This document shows positions 20,780-32,969 of a stretch of 64,000 nucleotides of DNA, piece by piece. Source of the DNA: Panorpa germanica (lineage: Eukaryota; Arthropoda; Insecta; Mecoptera; Panorpidae); assembly GCA_963678705.1 (NCBI GenBank), contig OY783208.1, positions 12,893,782-12,957,781 on the forward strand, given 5' to 3'. The first letter of the stretch is position 1. The number at the start of each line of letters is the position of its first letter. The notes under the pieces were generated by a model. That model had not been told where the DNA came from, searched no databases, and worked only from the letters and a program-made list of their open reading frames with translations. Made by a program: the position numbers and the translations under genes.

Positions 20780-23720
20780 CTATTTTTTGTTCACTGCCGC
20801 TTCCTTTTTCTTTATTACTGATGTAGCAAAGTCGCGGATGGCATTCCAGTGTTCTTCGTTGGCCAGCATTACGTCTACAATATTGTCCACTGTGAGAGTC
20901 GCTTGAGTGATGCGCTGCGCCCGTTCTCTTTCCATTGCTTACACTTAAAGAACGTATGTTCTGGTGTATCCGTATCACCGCAATACCAGCATTCTGCGGT
21001 ATCCCTTATGTGGAATCTATTTAGATAGGCTCCATAACAGCCATGCCCTCCTAGAAGTTGGGTGATGTAGTAGTCTACTTCCCCATGCTTCCGGTTATTC
21101 CACTTTTCCACGTTTTTAATAAGTTTTTTAGTCCATTTTACATTTCCGTTGTCTTTTTCCCACTCTTCTTGCCACTTGTTCACCGTTTGCTTTTTTGCCT
21201 CTTTTCTTTGGGCCTCTCCTTCTGAGAAGGTTTTCCCCCGTTCTGCTACCATTAGCTCTAGAGGTTCTATCCCGGTTATCACCTGAATCGCTTCCGCCGA
21301 AATAGTTCTATAAGCGCTGCCCACCCGAATTGCCAGCCTACTCTGCACTCCACTTAGAATGTTCCTGTACTTCTTTTTGTTCATTATCTCTCCCCATATT
21401 GGTGCCGCGTACAACATTATTGAGTGGACCACCGCCCCTAGGATCCTCCTTTTGCTGGCTTTAGGTCCACTTAGATTTGGCATTAACCTGCTGAGTGCCA
21501 TCATTGTTTGCTCAGCTTTCCGCGCCGTTTCGGTGACGTGCTTCCTCATGTCATTGTTTCTACTAATGTGTACTCCCATATATTTGAGGCTCTCTTTGGT
21601 TTTGATGCTCATCCCGCCCACCTCGACTGTTACCTCTCTCAACTTTCTACCCCCATATAGTACAATAGCCTCCGTTTTTTCCGCCGCTAGCTGCAGCTGT
21701 TTCCTGGCAATCGCCTGCTCTATTCTGTTTAGGGCTAGATTCGTATGAGCTGTTAGTATTTCTTCAGTCTTTGCTTCTACTATGAGCGCTGTATCATCCG
21801 CAAATCCGAGTACTGTTGCACCCTCTTCAGTCTCGTCTTCAGTACATCATCGTACAGGATGTTCCACAGCAGTGGTCCTAGCACTGAGCCCTGTGGTACT
21901 CCACATGTAACCCTCATCTGTTCTCCATCTACTATTATAGATCGGTCCTTTAAATAGCTGCCTATTATTTTTGTAAGGTACTTACTGATATTGAGTTGCT
22001 CTAACGCTTCCATGATGCCTTCCCATGGCGCAGTGTTAAAAGCGTTTTTGATGTCAAGTGTGACCAGCACAGCGTATTTCCTATTTCGATGGGCCCTTTT
22101 TTTAATGTTTTGTACCACCTCCTTTATTTTCTTCATTGCGTCAATGGTGGACTTCCTTTTTCTGAAACCGAATTGGTTTCCTGACAGTTTGTCGTCGACT
22201 TCTTCATTCAGTCTTTTCGATATTAGCTGTTTGAGTAGTTTCCTCATCGAGTCTAAGAGGCATATCGGTCTGTACTTCTCTTCCACGTCTCCTGATTTTT
22301 TGGGTTTTTGTATGAGTACTAGCTTTGCAGTTTTCCATACTTTGGGGAAAACCCCCTCTTCCAGTTGATCATTTACCACCTTAAGGAACATATTCGGAAC
22401 TTTGGTAATCGTCGCTTTGATTAGCTCTGGTGGGATTTGGTCCGGTCCTGGAGACTTTTCACTTTTCATACGTTCTACTGCTGTACCGAGCTCCTCTTCC
22501 GAAAAATACGGAATAGCACTTATTTTGGGACTTTCCTCTGCCCAATGTCTCTCCCTGCGTGTTGGAAATAGTTCGCTAACGACTGCTTTTAGCTTTTCTT
22601 TCCCAATCTTAATCTGTGGCATTGTACTGAACTTTTTGCACACTATTTTGTATCCCATGCCCCAGATGTCTCGGTCAACTTCTTCACAGATTTGTTTCCA
22701 TGACTCCTGCTTTGCTGCGATGATTTCATTTTTAAGCGCCTTCCTCGTTTCCCTGTAGGTGTTCCTTAGGCTTTCCTTTTCTTCCTCTGTGCAGACCCTA
22801 CTTTTGTTTCCTCTGGTTAACTTCCTTCTCGCTGTGAGACAATCCTTTCTGAGAAGCGCCACTTTGTTGTTCCACCAGTGGACTGGGCTCCGTTTACCTC
22901 CCGGACCATTTTTTGTAAACGTCTGATCTGCCGCTCTCCTAATCATTTCTATGCAGGTGTTTGCATTTATTATTGGAGCTCTTCCAAATTCCTCTTCCAG
23001 AATCGCAGCGAAGACGGGTAATCTTTCCTTCTGTACTCTCCACTTCATTACCGTCGTTTGTTTGCTCTCAGTGTTCCCCAGCTTTACTTCAAAGTATAAG
23101 TTCCTATGGAAGCTGAGATTTTCTTCGTCCGATACCTTCCACCCCATTATCTTGTCAGCGAGTTTTTCAGAGGTTATTGTGACGTCTATGTGAGAACTGC
23201 TTTGCCTCCTCACAAAGGTTGGATCATTGCCTTTGTTGTGAATCACCATTGCATGCTCGGCCATCCATTCCATCAACGCTCGGCCTCTCTTGTCTTCGAC
23301 GGTAGAGCCCCATGTTAGAGACTTCGCATTTAGGTCGCCTGCTATGATCACCTCTTTGCTTTGCCTCCTAATGTTTTCCCCCAGGCGTTGGATGTACTTT
23401 ACAAATTCTTGCTCTGGTATATTGGGTGATGCATAGCACGAGTATATTACGAATTCCTCTAGTTCTACCCATACGAAGCCTTTCTGCCCAGTGTCGCATT
23501 TAAGAACATTAACTTTTTTGTTGAATATTCTAATTGCTGCGTCGATGTTTAGGTCTTTAAACCAGAAACCTCTTCTAGCTTGTTTCTTGTTGGGTTCAGC
23601 TACTATAGCAACATCTATGTTTTTATTGAAGCAGGTACTATGTACTAAGTCGAACGCTGCTACTCCCCGGTCTACATTAACTTGCATCATTTTAATCACC
23701 ATTTGGTTTTTTTGGATCAA
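20780..23720 (-). pseudogene. LINE2 ORF2: endonuclease-reverse transcriptase, two frameshifts
   Basis: ATG at 23720 overlaps the end of ORF1 by 29 bases. The N-terminal endonuclease shows MMQVNVDRG, VAIVAEPN, VIIAGDLNAKS and SHIDVTITS. The RT shows EKSPGPDQIPPELIK, LVLIQKPKKSGD, YRPICLLD, TLDIKNAFNTAPW and GVPQGSVLGPLLWN. A frame change near 21830 falls just before the catalytic FADD, which reads in the next frame (about 21800). A zinc motif CWYCGDTDTPEHTFFKC lies near 20950-21000. A second frame change near 20930 precedes the last residues, which end at TAG 20780. It is otherwise well preserved, so loss of function looks fairly recent. Confidence 0.85.
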
Positions 23721-25709
23721 TCCTGGTTCTCCGCAATTCTCCCAATAGCTTTCTATATTTAGGACAAATCATATCTCTCGCACTATGTCCTTTTATTTTG
23801 CAGGCCCAGCAATACACTACGTTTGCACATTCTTTGGCCTTGTGTCCTTTCTCTCCGCACCTCAGGCATTTATCGCTCGTATCTTCCTTGTTGTTACATG
23901 AGCTCGCGAAATGTCCAAAGTTCTGGCATTTAAAACATCTAACTGGGGCTAATCTTTCTATTACCCTGCATCTCATCCATCCTATTCTAATTCTTTTTTT
24001 GCTTGCCAGCTTAAGCGCACCCTCGACTGGTAGCATTATGTTTGCGTATCTTAGTCCCCTACTGTTAGCCTTTTGTGACATAGTAATGGTAATGTCTTTC
24101 TTCCCAATTTTTGAGTCATTTAGTTCCATTTCTATAGAGTCCACTACTTCCTCCTCGTTAGTGGCTTCATCTATGTCGATGATTACAATACTTCGTTGTT
24201 TATGTACTAGTTCAGCTTTCACTGAATTTTTCATTTTTTCGTTCACAGCTTCCATTAATGACACTCCGTTTCCTCTTTGTCCACCTACTAGACTTAGTTT
24301 TACGTATCCCTCCTTTGTTTTCGCAATGCTTTTTATTTCCACGTCCAGTTTATCTATGTCGATATTTTTCTTCAGCTCCTTGACTGTATCCAAATATGTT
24401 TTTCCGGCTTCCCGCGGTTTAACAACAAGGGTTTCCTTGCTGTTTTTGTGTCCGTTTCTTGCTACCTTTTGCCATGCTAGTCGGTTTCCCTCCTGCACTT
24501 TTTGCTCCTCGGTTCTGGTGTATATTATAATATTATACCCCTCTTCCCTGAGCATCATCTCTACTATTTTTCTGAGATGGAACTCCAGTCCATCATTTAA
24601 GCAGACAAATACAAGTTCCTTTCTTCCTTCCCTTGCCGAGATGGTTTTAATTTTTTCCAGTAGCACGATCATATCACTGATGTTTTCTTTTCCAATCACT
24701 TCTCCTGTCAACCCCGCCAGATATGTGTAGCTTATATCCATTTCCTTGTCTCCACTCTCGTCTATTATTGCACTGCTACTCCTCATGCACACAACTTCGC
24801 CTGGTTGTACTGACTTTCTCTTAACCCTTTCCTCTATCTGCGGCACCCTTGCTCCTACTCGCCTTACAAGGGGGTTATTCTCGTCTACCTCAGAGTCAAT
24901 TACCAGGATCAGATCCTTGTCTTTGGACATCTGAAGAATTCCGCCTCTTGCCATCTTAGTGGTTTTAAAATTTGTTTTTATCCATTCACTTTGGGTTAAT
25001 GCTAGAAGTTCGTTCGCTTTTGCTTCCCTTGTATTCACCTGGTCTAGTTTCAATATTCTCTCCTCTAAGCTAGGCGCGCATTGGCATACTGTTGCGAAGT
25101 CCGTTTGTGTTTCCACTTCCCTATTTTGGCTCTTTTTGCCTGGTTCTGATATCTCCGCAATGTTGCCACAGATGGAGTCCACCATTTTTGTCCCACTTGT
25201 TTCAATGTCGGCCTGAGTTTGTGTCTCAGCAGTGGATACTTTCACCATCAGGCTGCTGATTTTGTTCTGGATATTGTCTGATTTCAGTCTACCTACGTAC
25301 TGGTTCAGTCTAGCTGATATCTCTTTTATTTCCCGTTTTGTATTAAATTTCTCTTTAACTATCTGTTCGAGTTTGCTGGCTTCCTTTTGTATCATGTTTA
25401 TTAGATTTCCAAGTGCTCTTGCTTCGTCCTTGCTTCCTTCTTTTTTCCAGTCCTGTGCTATATCTTCTATTCTCCTCCTTTTTTTGGATTCTCCTCAGTC
25501 TCTCTTTTTTCCTCAACGGCTGTTCCTGTCTCGTAGGGAAGGTCCGTCGTCGAATGTCTCCTTATTGGAGATCTAAGTAATTTCGCGCTTCTCTGAAACG
25601 CTTGCATTCCGCTATTCCCAGTAGCTGTTTCATACGCCTCGGCCTGGTTTATCACCGTATGCGTACCGCAGTTGCTTGATGACGACCCAAGGGGAGCCTG
25701 CTTAACCAC
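23692..25709 (-). pseudogene. LINE2 ORF1: Gag-like protein with three CCHC knuckles, one frameshift
   Basis: The open part from 25395 to 23692 gives 567 residues: an N-terminal coiled-coil region, a central domain (SLVGGQRGNGVSLMEAVNEK, SIVIIDIDEATNEEEVV) and C-terminal zinc knuckles CFKCQNFGHFASSC, CLRCGEKGHKAKEC and CWACKIKGHSARDMIC. A frame from 25709 (MVKQAPLGSSS) joins it through a slip in an A-run near 25480, so the true ORF1 probably starts there or nearby. Such proteins bind the LINE RNA to form the ribonucleoprotein. Confidence 0.8.
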
Positions 25710-26161
25710 CCCCTAAAGTGCCGGTTCTAGGGATCCGACCCCTTGCCCCGTAGTGTTTAAATCTTTATCCGTGTTCATGTCCATTGTTCTTGTAATCCTG
25801 TTAGTCCGCGGGAGGTATTTTATTTCCCTCCAGCCCGCCGTCAAGACAGTTAGAGCATTCCCCTATCCGCCACCTGAGGACGCGCTTGGTTGGGGTTACA
25901 GGGTCCCGGCAATGACTGCCATACAAACTGTGTATGTTACTACTATCGCCATTTTAACAATCTCCTTCTGCGCTAACCATGCATTTTGCATGTCATAGCA
26001 ATTGACTTGTCAAGTGAACGGGGTCCACAAATCGTTTCAAAAACAGAGCTAGTAACATTTGAATATAACTTAATATTAGCAATGTTCCTAACCTATTTTA
26101 TAGAGTTCTTTATAATTATTATTTCTTACAAACTAATTATATCTAATCCTAAATAATATCC

Positions 26162-26164
<3 letters not shown>

Positions 26165-26246
<82 letters not shown>
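26165..26246. repeat. (TA)n microsatellite, monomer B, third run
   Basis: TA run with one internal G interruption (near 26202), leading into the right arm. Confidence 0.95.
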
Positions 26247-26250
<4 letters not shown>

Positions 26251-26356
26251 TTATTTCACTATAATTCATACAATTAAATGTAAATGTAAATGAATTGTTT
26301 ATTATATTCATATAATACATTTTAGGATTTTATATTTTTAAATAATTCAACAAGCC

Positions 26357-27600
26357 TCAAACTTTTCCCTTTTCATCTTTTCCTAATCTTATACCATCGT
26401 CTCCAACTTCACGAAATGTTTTCACTAAATCATTGTAACTAATGTTAGAGTATTTGTGACACCCCGACTTGTATGGTTTTTATCCGAAAATTTAATAACA
26501 GGCGCACTACTTGCTGCCAGAACTGCTGCAATTGTTGAGCTATCGTCATCTTAAATTAAAATTCCTAACTCCATATTTAAATCTTTTAATATCGTACTCT
26601 CTGAAATAATATGAGCAGCAGCAAATGGCATATAGCTTTTGCACTACCAATAAAATTAAGTTTACAGTCATGATTATCTCACAATTATTTTTCTCAACAA
26701 AGGTATCATCATCAACCGAAATAGACATGGTTTCTTTATTGTTGTGCATGGCAGCTTTTATTGCAGACTCTGTCGGTCCTGTATTTAATTCAGGCAAAAT
26801 GAAATTGGAAAGTGCACTTTGTGGACTGTAACATATATTTTTAAATAAACAATTAAGCAGAATGAAAATATTCATAAGTCTAACATATTTAAATACTAAT
26901 TTTCAATCGATTGCCAATTTTAAAGATGACATAATTTAATTTATAATGCTTACAACAGCTGTTGAATTTTTTCAGAATTTTGAATTGTCATTTTTCGTCC
27001 GACTTTGGCCCATTCACGACAACTATCCTTCGGCACCTCCTCAATAGTTGTTCCTATTTCATATTCATAATTTTTGAAAGTTTTTCCATCAAGTGATGGC
27101 ATATTTAATGACGCTAAAACCTTGTTTCTGTGTGTTGATTCCATCCCAGCATGTAGCACACCTAGGAAAATAGTTCATATATATTACATACACAATACAC
27201 ATGTATAATTATTTTCTATTGTCTAATTTATTTACCAATGACAACTTTGGAATTGACGTCAAAGCGTTTTCTTTTTGTAGTAGAATCAGTCACTTCATGC
27301 TGCTTGTCAGTTGGCACAAGATTATTTATATTACAAACAATGCACAAAATGTAAAAATTTGAACTCAAGCCTTACCGTTCTTCTGATGTAATATTTTCTA
27401 AATCCATTACATTTCATATGTTTAGCCAAATGATCTATTTCTATTATTCTCCTTCCCTGTACGATATTACATATGGGAGATATTGGGTTATCTATTATTT
27501 ATCTTTTTTATCCTGATTTATTATGAGCGACTCGTTGATTAAAATTCGTTTCAGTAACTCTTTTGCCTTTCCAATAATAACGTTTTATTTCTTCACTCAT
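26357..27600 (-). pseudogene. MULE transposase relic, monomer B (best-kept exon 3)
   Basis: Same exon layout as in A, from ATG at 27600. It differs where exon 3 begins: here the frame runs openly from MLHAGMESTHRNKV into LASLNMPSLDGKTFKNYEYE. In A, C and D a different sequence of the same stretch breaks the frame. It also carries VPKDSCREWAKVGRK. The later GSAKA-to-MPFAA frameshift is shared with the other copies, and here the GDD-DSST stretch is interrupted by a TAA (TCATCTTAAATT instead of TCATCTCCAATT near 26550). Still non-functional. Confidence 0.75.
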
Positions 27601-28707
27601 TTTTATTGCACTCTATTACACACTATTGTAAATAATATTTTAAATATTTGCACAGTATATAATATTTAATATATTTATAAATATTATATAAAATATAACA
27701 ATTTGGCTGTCAAAAATAACTGAAAAATTTACAGCGTTGCCAAATTCTTTATTAATTTTTCAAAATATTAAATTTGAATTTAAATGGCATTAATATAAAT
27801 TTGATATTAATTATAGGTAATTTTTCACTTATTAAACTATTATATGCATAAAAAAATCATTTTAGCAGGCAAAAAGCAGTTTAATAGGAAATTGAAAAAT
27901 TTATTTTCAAAGGTACAGTCCTAATATTTGCTCGTCCCTCACATTCTCCGAAATTCGTATTTCATATTACAGAGAGATAAACCTTTTGCATTGATGGTAC
28001 CTTCTGTACCTCCTTAAGGAGATAGTTATTTAAATTTTTATTTTATGTTACAGGATATTCCAGAAGGCAGCTCGCATCCTCTTGTGAAACTGAGCATTGA
28101 TTGGCTGATAACTTTGTTATTTACAAATCATTAATAATATAATAATTGATTATGTCAAATAGATCAAAATAGATTTTGGTGGCAATGAATGTGAAAGCTA
28201 AATAAATTAAATAAAAATAAAAAATAATTTTGACTTAAGAAATTCCTAATGCTAATAATGTTTTTTTTCCTTAATTTAAATCATGTGTTAGTTCTTGTAG
28301 ATTGTATATAATTGGAAATTACAATAGATCGGCGGTGACTAAAAGGTTAAGGAATTCCTGGATCAACATTTGTTCAATGTATTTCTTTTATTATGTTATT
28401 AGTACGTTGATACATATTTGTTGTCAATGGTTAACACAGTAATTATGCAAACTTGTTATGTTATGATGATCTGTAAAAAAAACCGAAAATAATACAGGTA
28501 ATTAGCAAAATATGTAAAATATTTTTTACATAAATGCAGCTACAGGTGAAGAAGAAATAATTAAGTAATAAATATTTTAGATAGTAATAGTTAATTTAAA
28601 ATATATAACAAAATTAAGCTCAAAATTGAAATAGTTTAAAATGTTCATTGAAATGCTCCACTTTGCATTGACGTAGCTTTATATTAACTTTATAATAATT
28701 ATATATA
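27601..28707. other. Right arm between MULE relic and solo LTR, monomer B
   Basis: Collinear with A 9243-10356, with type-2 variants shared with D. Near 28610 a short stretch present in A, C and D is missing (ATATATAACAAAATTAAGC). No gene seen. Confidence 0.5.
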
Positions 28708-29302
28708 TGGATCGTAAAAATAAATCAAGCATACAAAGTTATTATAACTACAACACCCGAGCTAGAAAAGTCGTAAAATAATGTTAATAATAAGGGTATA
28801 TTGTGAACGGAAACTGAGTCAAAGGTTAAAGCAATTAAAATGTGTGAAATTTTAAACCACTGACTGAATACGTAAAGGAACGTGCTTACCGAAATTAACT
28901 AAACGAATTCTTAAAAGTATTAAAAATAAACCGATTTAATCTAGCTAAAAACTAATGTAGGACTGAGTATATAATAACTAGAACTTAAGATGGTTTGTTC
29001 ATTCATTGTTCTGTATTTGTAAAGTAAATACCAACGTTTATATCTAACCTTATTGTGTTATTATCATTGTTATTATTTTATTAAATAAATGTATTAAACA
29101 AATTATGTGATTCTTTATCATCCTGACAAGAAACTAAGATATTACATAGTTGAATATTAATTGAATTGACATTTGCCCTGAATTAAATAAGAGTACCTTG
29201 ATTCCACATCAGATTAGCGGGATAGGTATCGTTTATCACATCTGAATTGGGATAGTACTCTTGTTTTCCACATCAGAAGTTAGATAGCTCTTGTTTACCA
29301 CA
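28708..29302 (+). repeat. Solo LTR of the gypsy family, monomer B
   Basis: Orthologous to the solo LTR at 10357-10951, at the same position in the monomer and flanked by TATATA. It has lost one G at its start and differs by scattered substitutions. The 190 bases after it (29303-29492) are ordinary monomer sequence up to the BEL/Pao junction. Confidence 0.85.
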
Positions 29303-29492
29303 TATATATAATATATAGTTTAATAATAAATTGATTTTCACATGTAAATTAATAGTAAAAATGTCAGAGGTAACTTATTAATTAAAGTTTAAGCAAAAGA
29401 AAAACGTTAAGCATTTGTTTCTCATGTTATCAGGAACGGAAAGTTGCTTGTAAGTTAAGTAGCATATATTAATTTTACTTTTTTACATTAAT

Positions 29493-30026
29493 TGTTTGGG
29501 CGATTGTGGTGCCCGGGTATTTCATCAAAAGTAGTCAGCAAGTCTTCGAAGTTCGTGAACTTAATATGAATTTAAACGTATATTTATTTCATACAAAATT
29601 ACACATTGGGGTCTTAAATCCCAACAGAATTACACAATTAAACACTTATCCTAATAATTAATAATAATGAATGTATATAAATGTATGTGAATGTCTTAAT
29701 GTATATATTTTAATATTAAAATGTACTGTTTATTTAATACTTGTTGTCTCGTCGAGAGCTGGTTCAAAAAGGGTAGATTTGAGTACAATACATTTCACAC
29801 TTAAAATAGAAAAGGGTGGGGATGAACCCATATTACAATTTGCGGCCATATTGAACGGAAATAGGTAATAAAATTATTGGTAACTACAAGACAAGTAAGT
29901 CTGGATTTACACATCACACATCAAAATGTACAGGCGGCACTCAATAATGTGCATTTACACTTTTGCCTTAAGAACATGTAAAATGAAGTTATATTATAAT
30001 TGTATTTTGATGCATGTTTTTGTCCA
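29493..30026 (-). repeat. 3' LTR of the BEL/Pao fragment
   Basis: On the minus strand it runs from TGGACAAAAACATGC, just after the polypurine tract, to CGCCCAAACA, giving TG...CA ends. It abuts monomer sequence at 29492/29493. The inner bounds are inferred from the tract and the TG/CA rule, because the partner LTR is missing. Confidence 0.65.
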
Positions 30027-30116
30027 TACTCCCCCCCTTGATAAATTGGGTTTATCAAAATGAATTCACTGGTAAAAAGGGCTGAACGTCTGACAGCACG
30101 TTTGATCTCTCCTGGT

Positions 30117-30917
30117 TTAGTTTTCAAGGTGGCGACTCTCGGAGTGTTGTCGTTGCCTGAAGTGTGTTATGCGTCCCATTATCCATTGAGTAGGAGGCAT
30201 GTCGTCTTCTTGTACAATTACAAGAGATCCGATTTCTAGATCCAAGGTGCTTGAAGTTTTCCATGTTTCGCGCTGTTGACAGAAGTGGATGTAGTCTGTA
30301 GACCATCGTCGTACCTGCTGGAATCTTCTCATGTTGTTGAGTTTTACTGGTGCTCCTGGAGTAGGCATAACACTGCTGATTTGTCGACCTATAATTAAGT
30401 GTCTGGGAGTAAAGGGAATAAGGTCATCTGGATTGGGTGACATGGGGTACATTGCTTGGGAGTTCAATATTGCTTTATTCTGAGTTAATTTATAGAAAAT
30501 ATTATTAGTTCCGCTGAAATGTATTGATTGAACATTGAACTCTGTAACTAAGTTTCTTTTGTAGCAAAGACAATTAAAAAGGCGCATATAATATTTAATG
30601 ATAGAACCGTCATGTTTACTTTTTATTAGTATGGGCCCTGCGCAGTCAACTCCAGTAGTTCTAAATGGATAGTTGAGTTTGACTTTTAATATGCGGTAAA
30701 TTGCATTGCATTTATTGGTTATATAAATTTTTTCCTTAGGAATTTCTGGTAAATTGAAATTATGTATAAGCCAGTGATTAGACGGTTGCTTTAGCCAGGA
30801 TGGACCTGACCACCATAATTGGTTGTTTAAAAGAAAGTCTAATATGATACTTTGTGATATAAAATCTGCCTGGTGCGAGTTTATAGGAACACAACGCCAT
30901 TGATAGTTGTCTGTCAT
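30117..30917 (-). pseudogene. BEL/Pao integrase region, core deleted
   Basis: It begins at the end of RNase H (DNYQWRCVPINSHQADFIS, then LWWSGPSWL), continues with the first integrase block TTGVDCAGPILIKSKHDGS, and then jumps to the distal part: NPDDLIPFTPRHLIIGR, RRFQQVRRWSTDYIHF and GSLVIVQEDDMPPTQWIMGR. The last is the typical Pao integrase C-terminus. The middle of the catalytic core, with the second Asp and the Glu, is missing. A further ~100 bases upstream (about 30920-31020) still read as RNase H (ADSTIMLSWIK) but contain a stop. Confidence 0.8.
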
Positions 30918-31032
30918 GTCTGAATGAATGTCTGTAATACGGTTAGCAATAAAAAGTTATAAGTTATAAAGAGACAGTTTAATCCATGATAGCATAATTG
31001 TGGAATCTGCCCATAAAATAATTATTTTTAAT

Positions 31033-31998
31033 TTAACTGGAAACAAGTTTATTTTTTTTTTTGACCATTCTTACAATGATTAAGGCGGCACATAGCTCTA
31101 ACAATGGTGTGGTCAAAGTTTTTAATGGCGCGATCTTCGATTTACAATGTATAAAGATTATTTTTGCGTTTACCAAATTATTAATGTTTGTTAAATAATT
31201 GAAACTTAAATACGCCTTTGCGAATCGATCATAAAGGCCATGCAATTCAATAGTTACAGAATTATTTATTAGAACGTCGCGTTTTATCGTCATATCGGAA
31301 TTAATACAAGGTGAAAAAGAGCATGGCAGGTCCAAAATATTTGTAACGAACGACGGTATGGTTCGCCTGGTAAGTTTCACGGGTTGTTTAATAAGAATAA
31401 ATTTATATTCGAATAAGTCCCGTTCAGAATCCCACATAACGCATAGTGATTTTTCACATACTATGTCACCTGGATCAAAATAAAAATGCCTAGTTGAATG
31501 GTAACTTTTTAACTCAGACAGCAATGATGGTGCATTGAAAATCCATTTATGTAATTGAAAACTTCCTTCCGACAATATTAAACTGAATTGATTGCAATGA
31601 TCAAACAGTTCAATATGGTCATTGGAATCTGTTATGAGGCCGTATGTTACCGTATTCAATTGATAAGAACGCAATGGTTTTCGTGGCTCGAACCGCCAAA
31701 TAATAGTGTGACCATTTGCTTGAAGAGCGTTTAATGAAACACCAGTAGTGGTATTCATAGAACTATTGAAAACATCTCTTATTTTGCTGTTAGTGTTAAT
31801 TGGTTTTAACGCACCACAATGTGGTGAGAAATATGAATTTCTTAAATGCCTTGGTTCTGTATTTAGGAAGTTATGATATAAATAAATGCTGTCCCTTATA
31901 AATTTATTGTACATAATTTTTAATACCGGGTTGTCGTTTGGTTTTCTACCGAATTTAAGAAAAGGTTTTATGACAATGTTCTTTATACCTCCTAACAA
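31033..31998 (-). pseudogene. BEL/Pao reverse transcriptase-RNase H region, catalytic palm deleted
   Basis: It shows the Pao RT entry (YFSPHCGALKPINTNSKIRD, then VFNSS), then passes abruptly to sequence after the palm (FNAPSLLSELKSYHSTRHFY). No YxDD is present, so an internal deletion removed the catalytic site near 31640-31700. Downstream is the RT-RNase H linker (LTRRTIPSFVTNILD) and early RNase H (IELHGLYDRFAKAYLSF, KSKIAPLKTLTTPLLELCAA). The frame overlaps the protease ORF by 7 bases in a different phase, implying a frameshift there. Confidence 0.8.
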
Positions 31999-32828
31999 CG
32001 CTGGTGGCTTTTTGAATGGTAATGTAACACCGAATGTACCGTTAACATCAAATTGTGTGCTATTAATAATTTGTTCCTGACAAACTGTTTGTTGTCAATT
32101 CGCGGAATAGAATCTAAATCGTGAACCAATGTAAGAGAATCGTTGACTTGTGTTATCGCAACTGATGTGTCGGTAACATCACTTGTTGTGGTGTTATTTA
32201 TTTGTTTCTCACAAACTACTTCTTCCGTAATCTGAGGAATGAATATTGAATCTCCTATTGTAGGTGATTCTGTTAGTGGAACAGTGACAACTGATGTGTC
32301 ATGAACATCACGTGTTCTGTTAATTACAAGATGCTTCTCGCAGACTACCTGTTCGGCAGTGTGTGGATTGCAATAGGGTACACTTTTAATTTCACTAAAC
32401 TTTGTTAACTGAGTTTGGATTTGCGACTGGTGGCAATGAAACAGTTTTTGTTCACTTTTGTCATTAATGCCAATTACAATCCATCCTAGTACAGTGTTTT
32501 GTATTTTAATTTTATTTTGCATTAATTTATTTTTACCTATTACTATCAGGTCCCAGAATACATCTGCTCCGAGTAATATGTCTATCTTACTAGGCTTGTT
32601 AAAGTTTGGGTCAGCTAATTTTTTATGGCTTGGTACAATTAAGCCTCTAATGTCTAAACTATTATTGGGTACGTTGTCAGTTATCCTTTCGATAACTAAA
32701 CACTCAATACTTTGTGAATAGTCATTATTCAAAGAATTTATTTGTACACTAACTTTTGAATTTACATTATTTTTGGTTTGACCGATACCTGATATGACAA
32801 TATTGGTGTTAGTTAAGGGTGATTTCAA
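31992..32828 (-). pseudogene. BEL/Pao aspartic-protease-like region
   Basis: It contains the C-terminal half of the Pao protease domain (DIRGLIVPSHKKLADPNFN, KPSKIDILLGADVFWDLI, TVLGWIVIGI) followed by a low-complexity linker in which VVCEK and Thr/Asp-rich units recur about three times. The N-terminal half with the catalytic DTG-type Asp is not seen; the element ends shortly upstream. Confidence 0.7.
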
Positions 32829-32969
32829 TTTCTTTGCAAACTGCTTTGTCTTAAAGAAAGTTTAGCTGATATTGTCCAAAAGAGCACGTGGCTTTATGGA
32901 TTTGCTATGTTTATCGACAACCTCCACTACTGCGGTAGCAAGTAGCATAAAATAATTATAAAATAATTA

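Larger units (their letters stand above)
20591..25910 (-). mobile_element. LINE2: R1-clade-like non-LTR retrotransposon, decayed
   Basis: A minus-strand element of 5.3 kb ending in a poly-A tail (T run 20591-20610). AATGAC, or CAATGAC, occurs directly at both ends (20584-20590 and 25910-25916), a target-site duplication inside the unclassified segment. It is more GC-rich than its surroundings, with a GC-rich 5' leader (about 25710-25910). It encodes a three-knuckle Gag-like ORF1 and an endonuclease-RT ORF2 that overlap. The knuckle array, the endonuclease style and the C-terminal end (NIVDVMLANEEHWNAI) resemble R1-clade elements. Confidence 0.85.
20167..26164. mobile_element. Unclassified TA-flanked segment in B, split by LINE2
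   Basis: Same ends as in A and C (GTGGGGTGACAATAAAC ... ATATCCCAC). The head (20167-20590) contains a rearranged partial duplication: a ~150-bp stretch ending in TTTCCCGAATTTACCAATGAC appears once near 20350-20455 and again near 20500-20590. The tail (25911-26164) keeps the LINE1 target site uninterrupted, so the segment was here before LINE1 reached the A/C lineage. Confidence 0.5.
29493..32969 (-). mobile_element. BEL/Pao LTR retrotransposon fragment, 5'-truncated
   Basis: A minus-strand fragment that replaced monomer sequence equivalent to A 11142-14111. It has one LTR (its 3' LTR, 29493-30026), a polypurine tract next to it (run of seven G, 30031-30037 on the complement), and then, going 5', integrase, RNase H, RT and protease remnants. 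There is no Gag and no 5' LTR; it stops at 32969 inside the J-domain ORF. No target-site duplication is visible, so the event was an insertion with deletion or a recombination, not simple integration. Confidence 0.85.

Noticed and set aside
23798-24730. A 310-codon plus-strand frame opposite LINE2 ORF1, and other plus-strand frames at 21359-25576.
   Set aside because: Shadows of the LINE2 coding frames, Ser/Phe/Leu-rich without domains.
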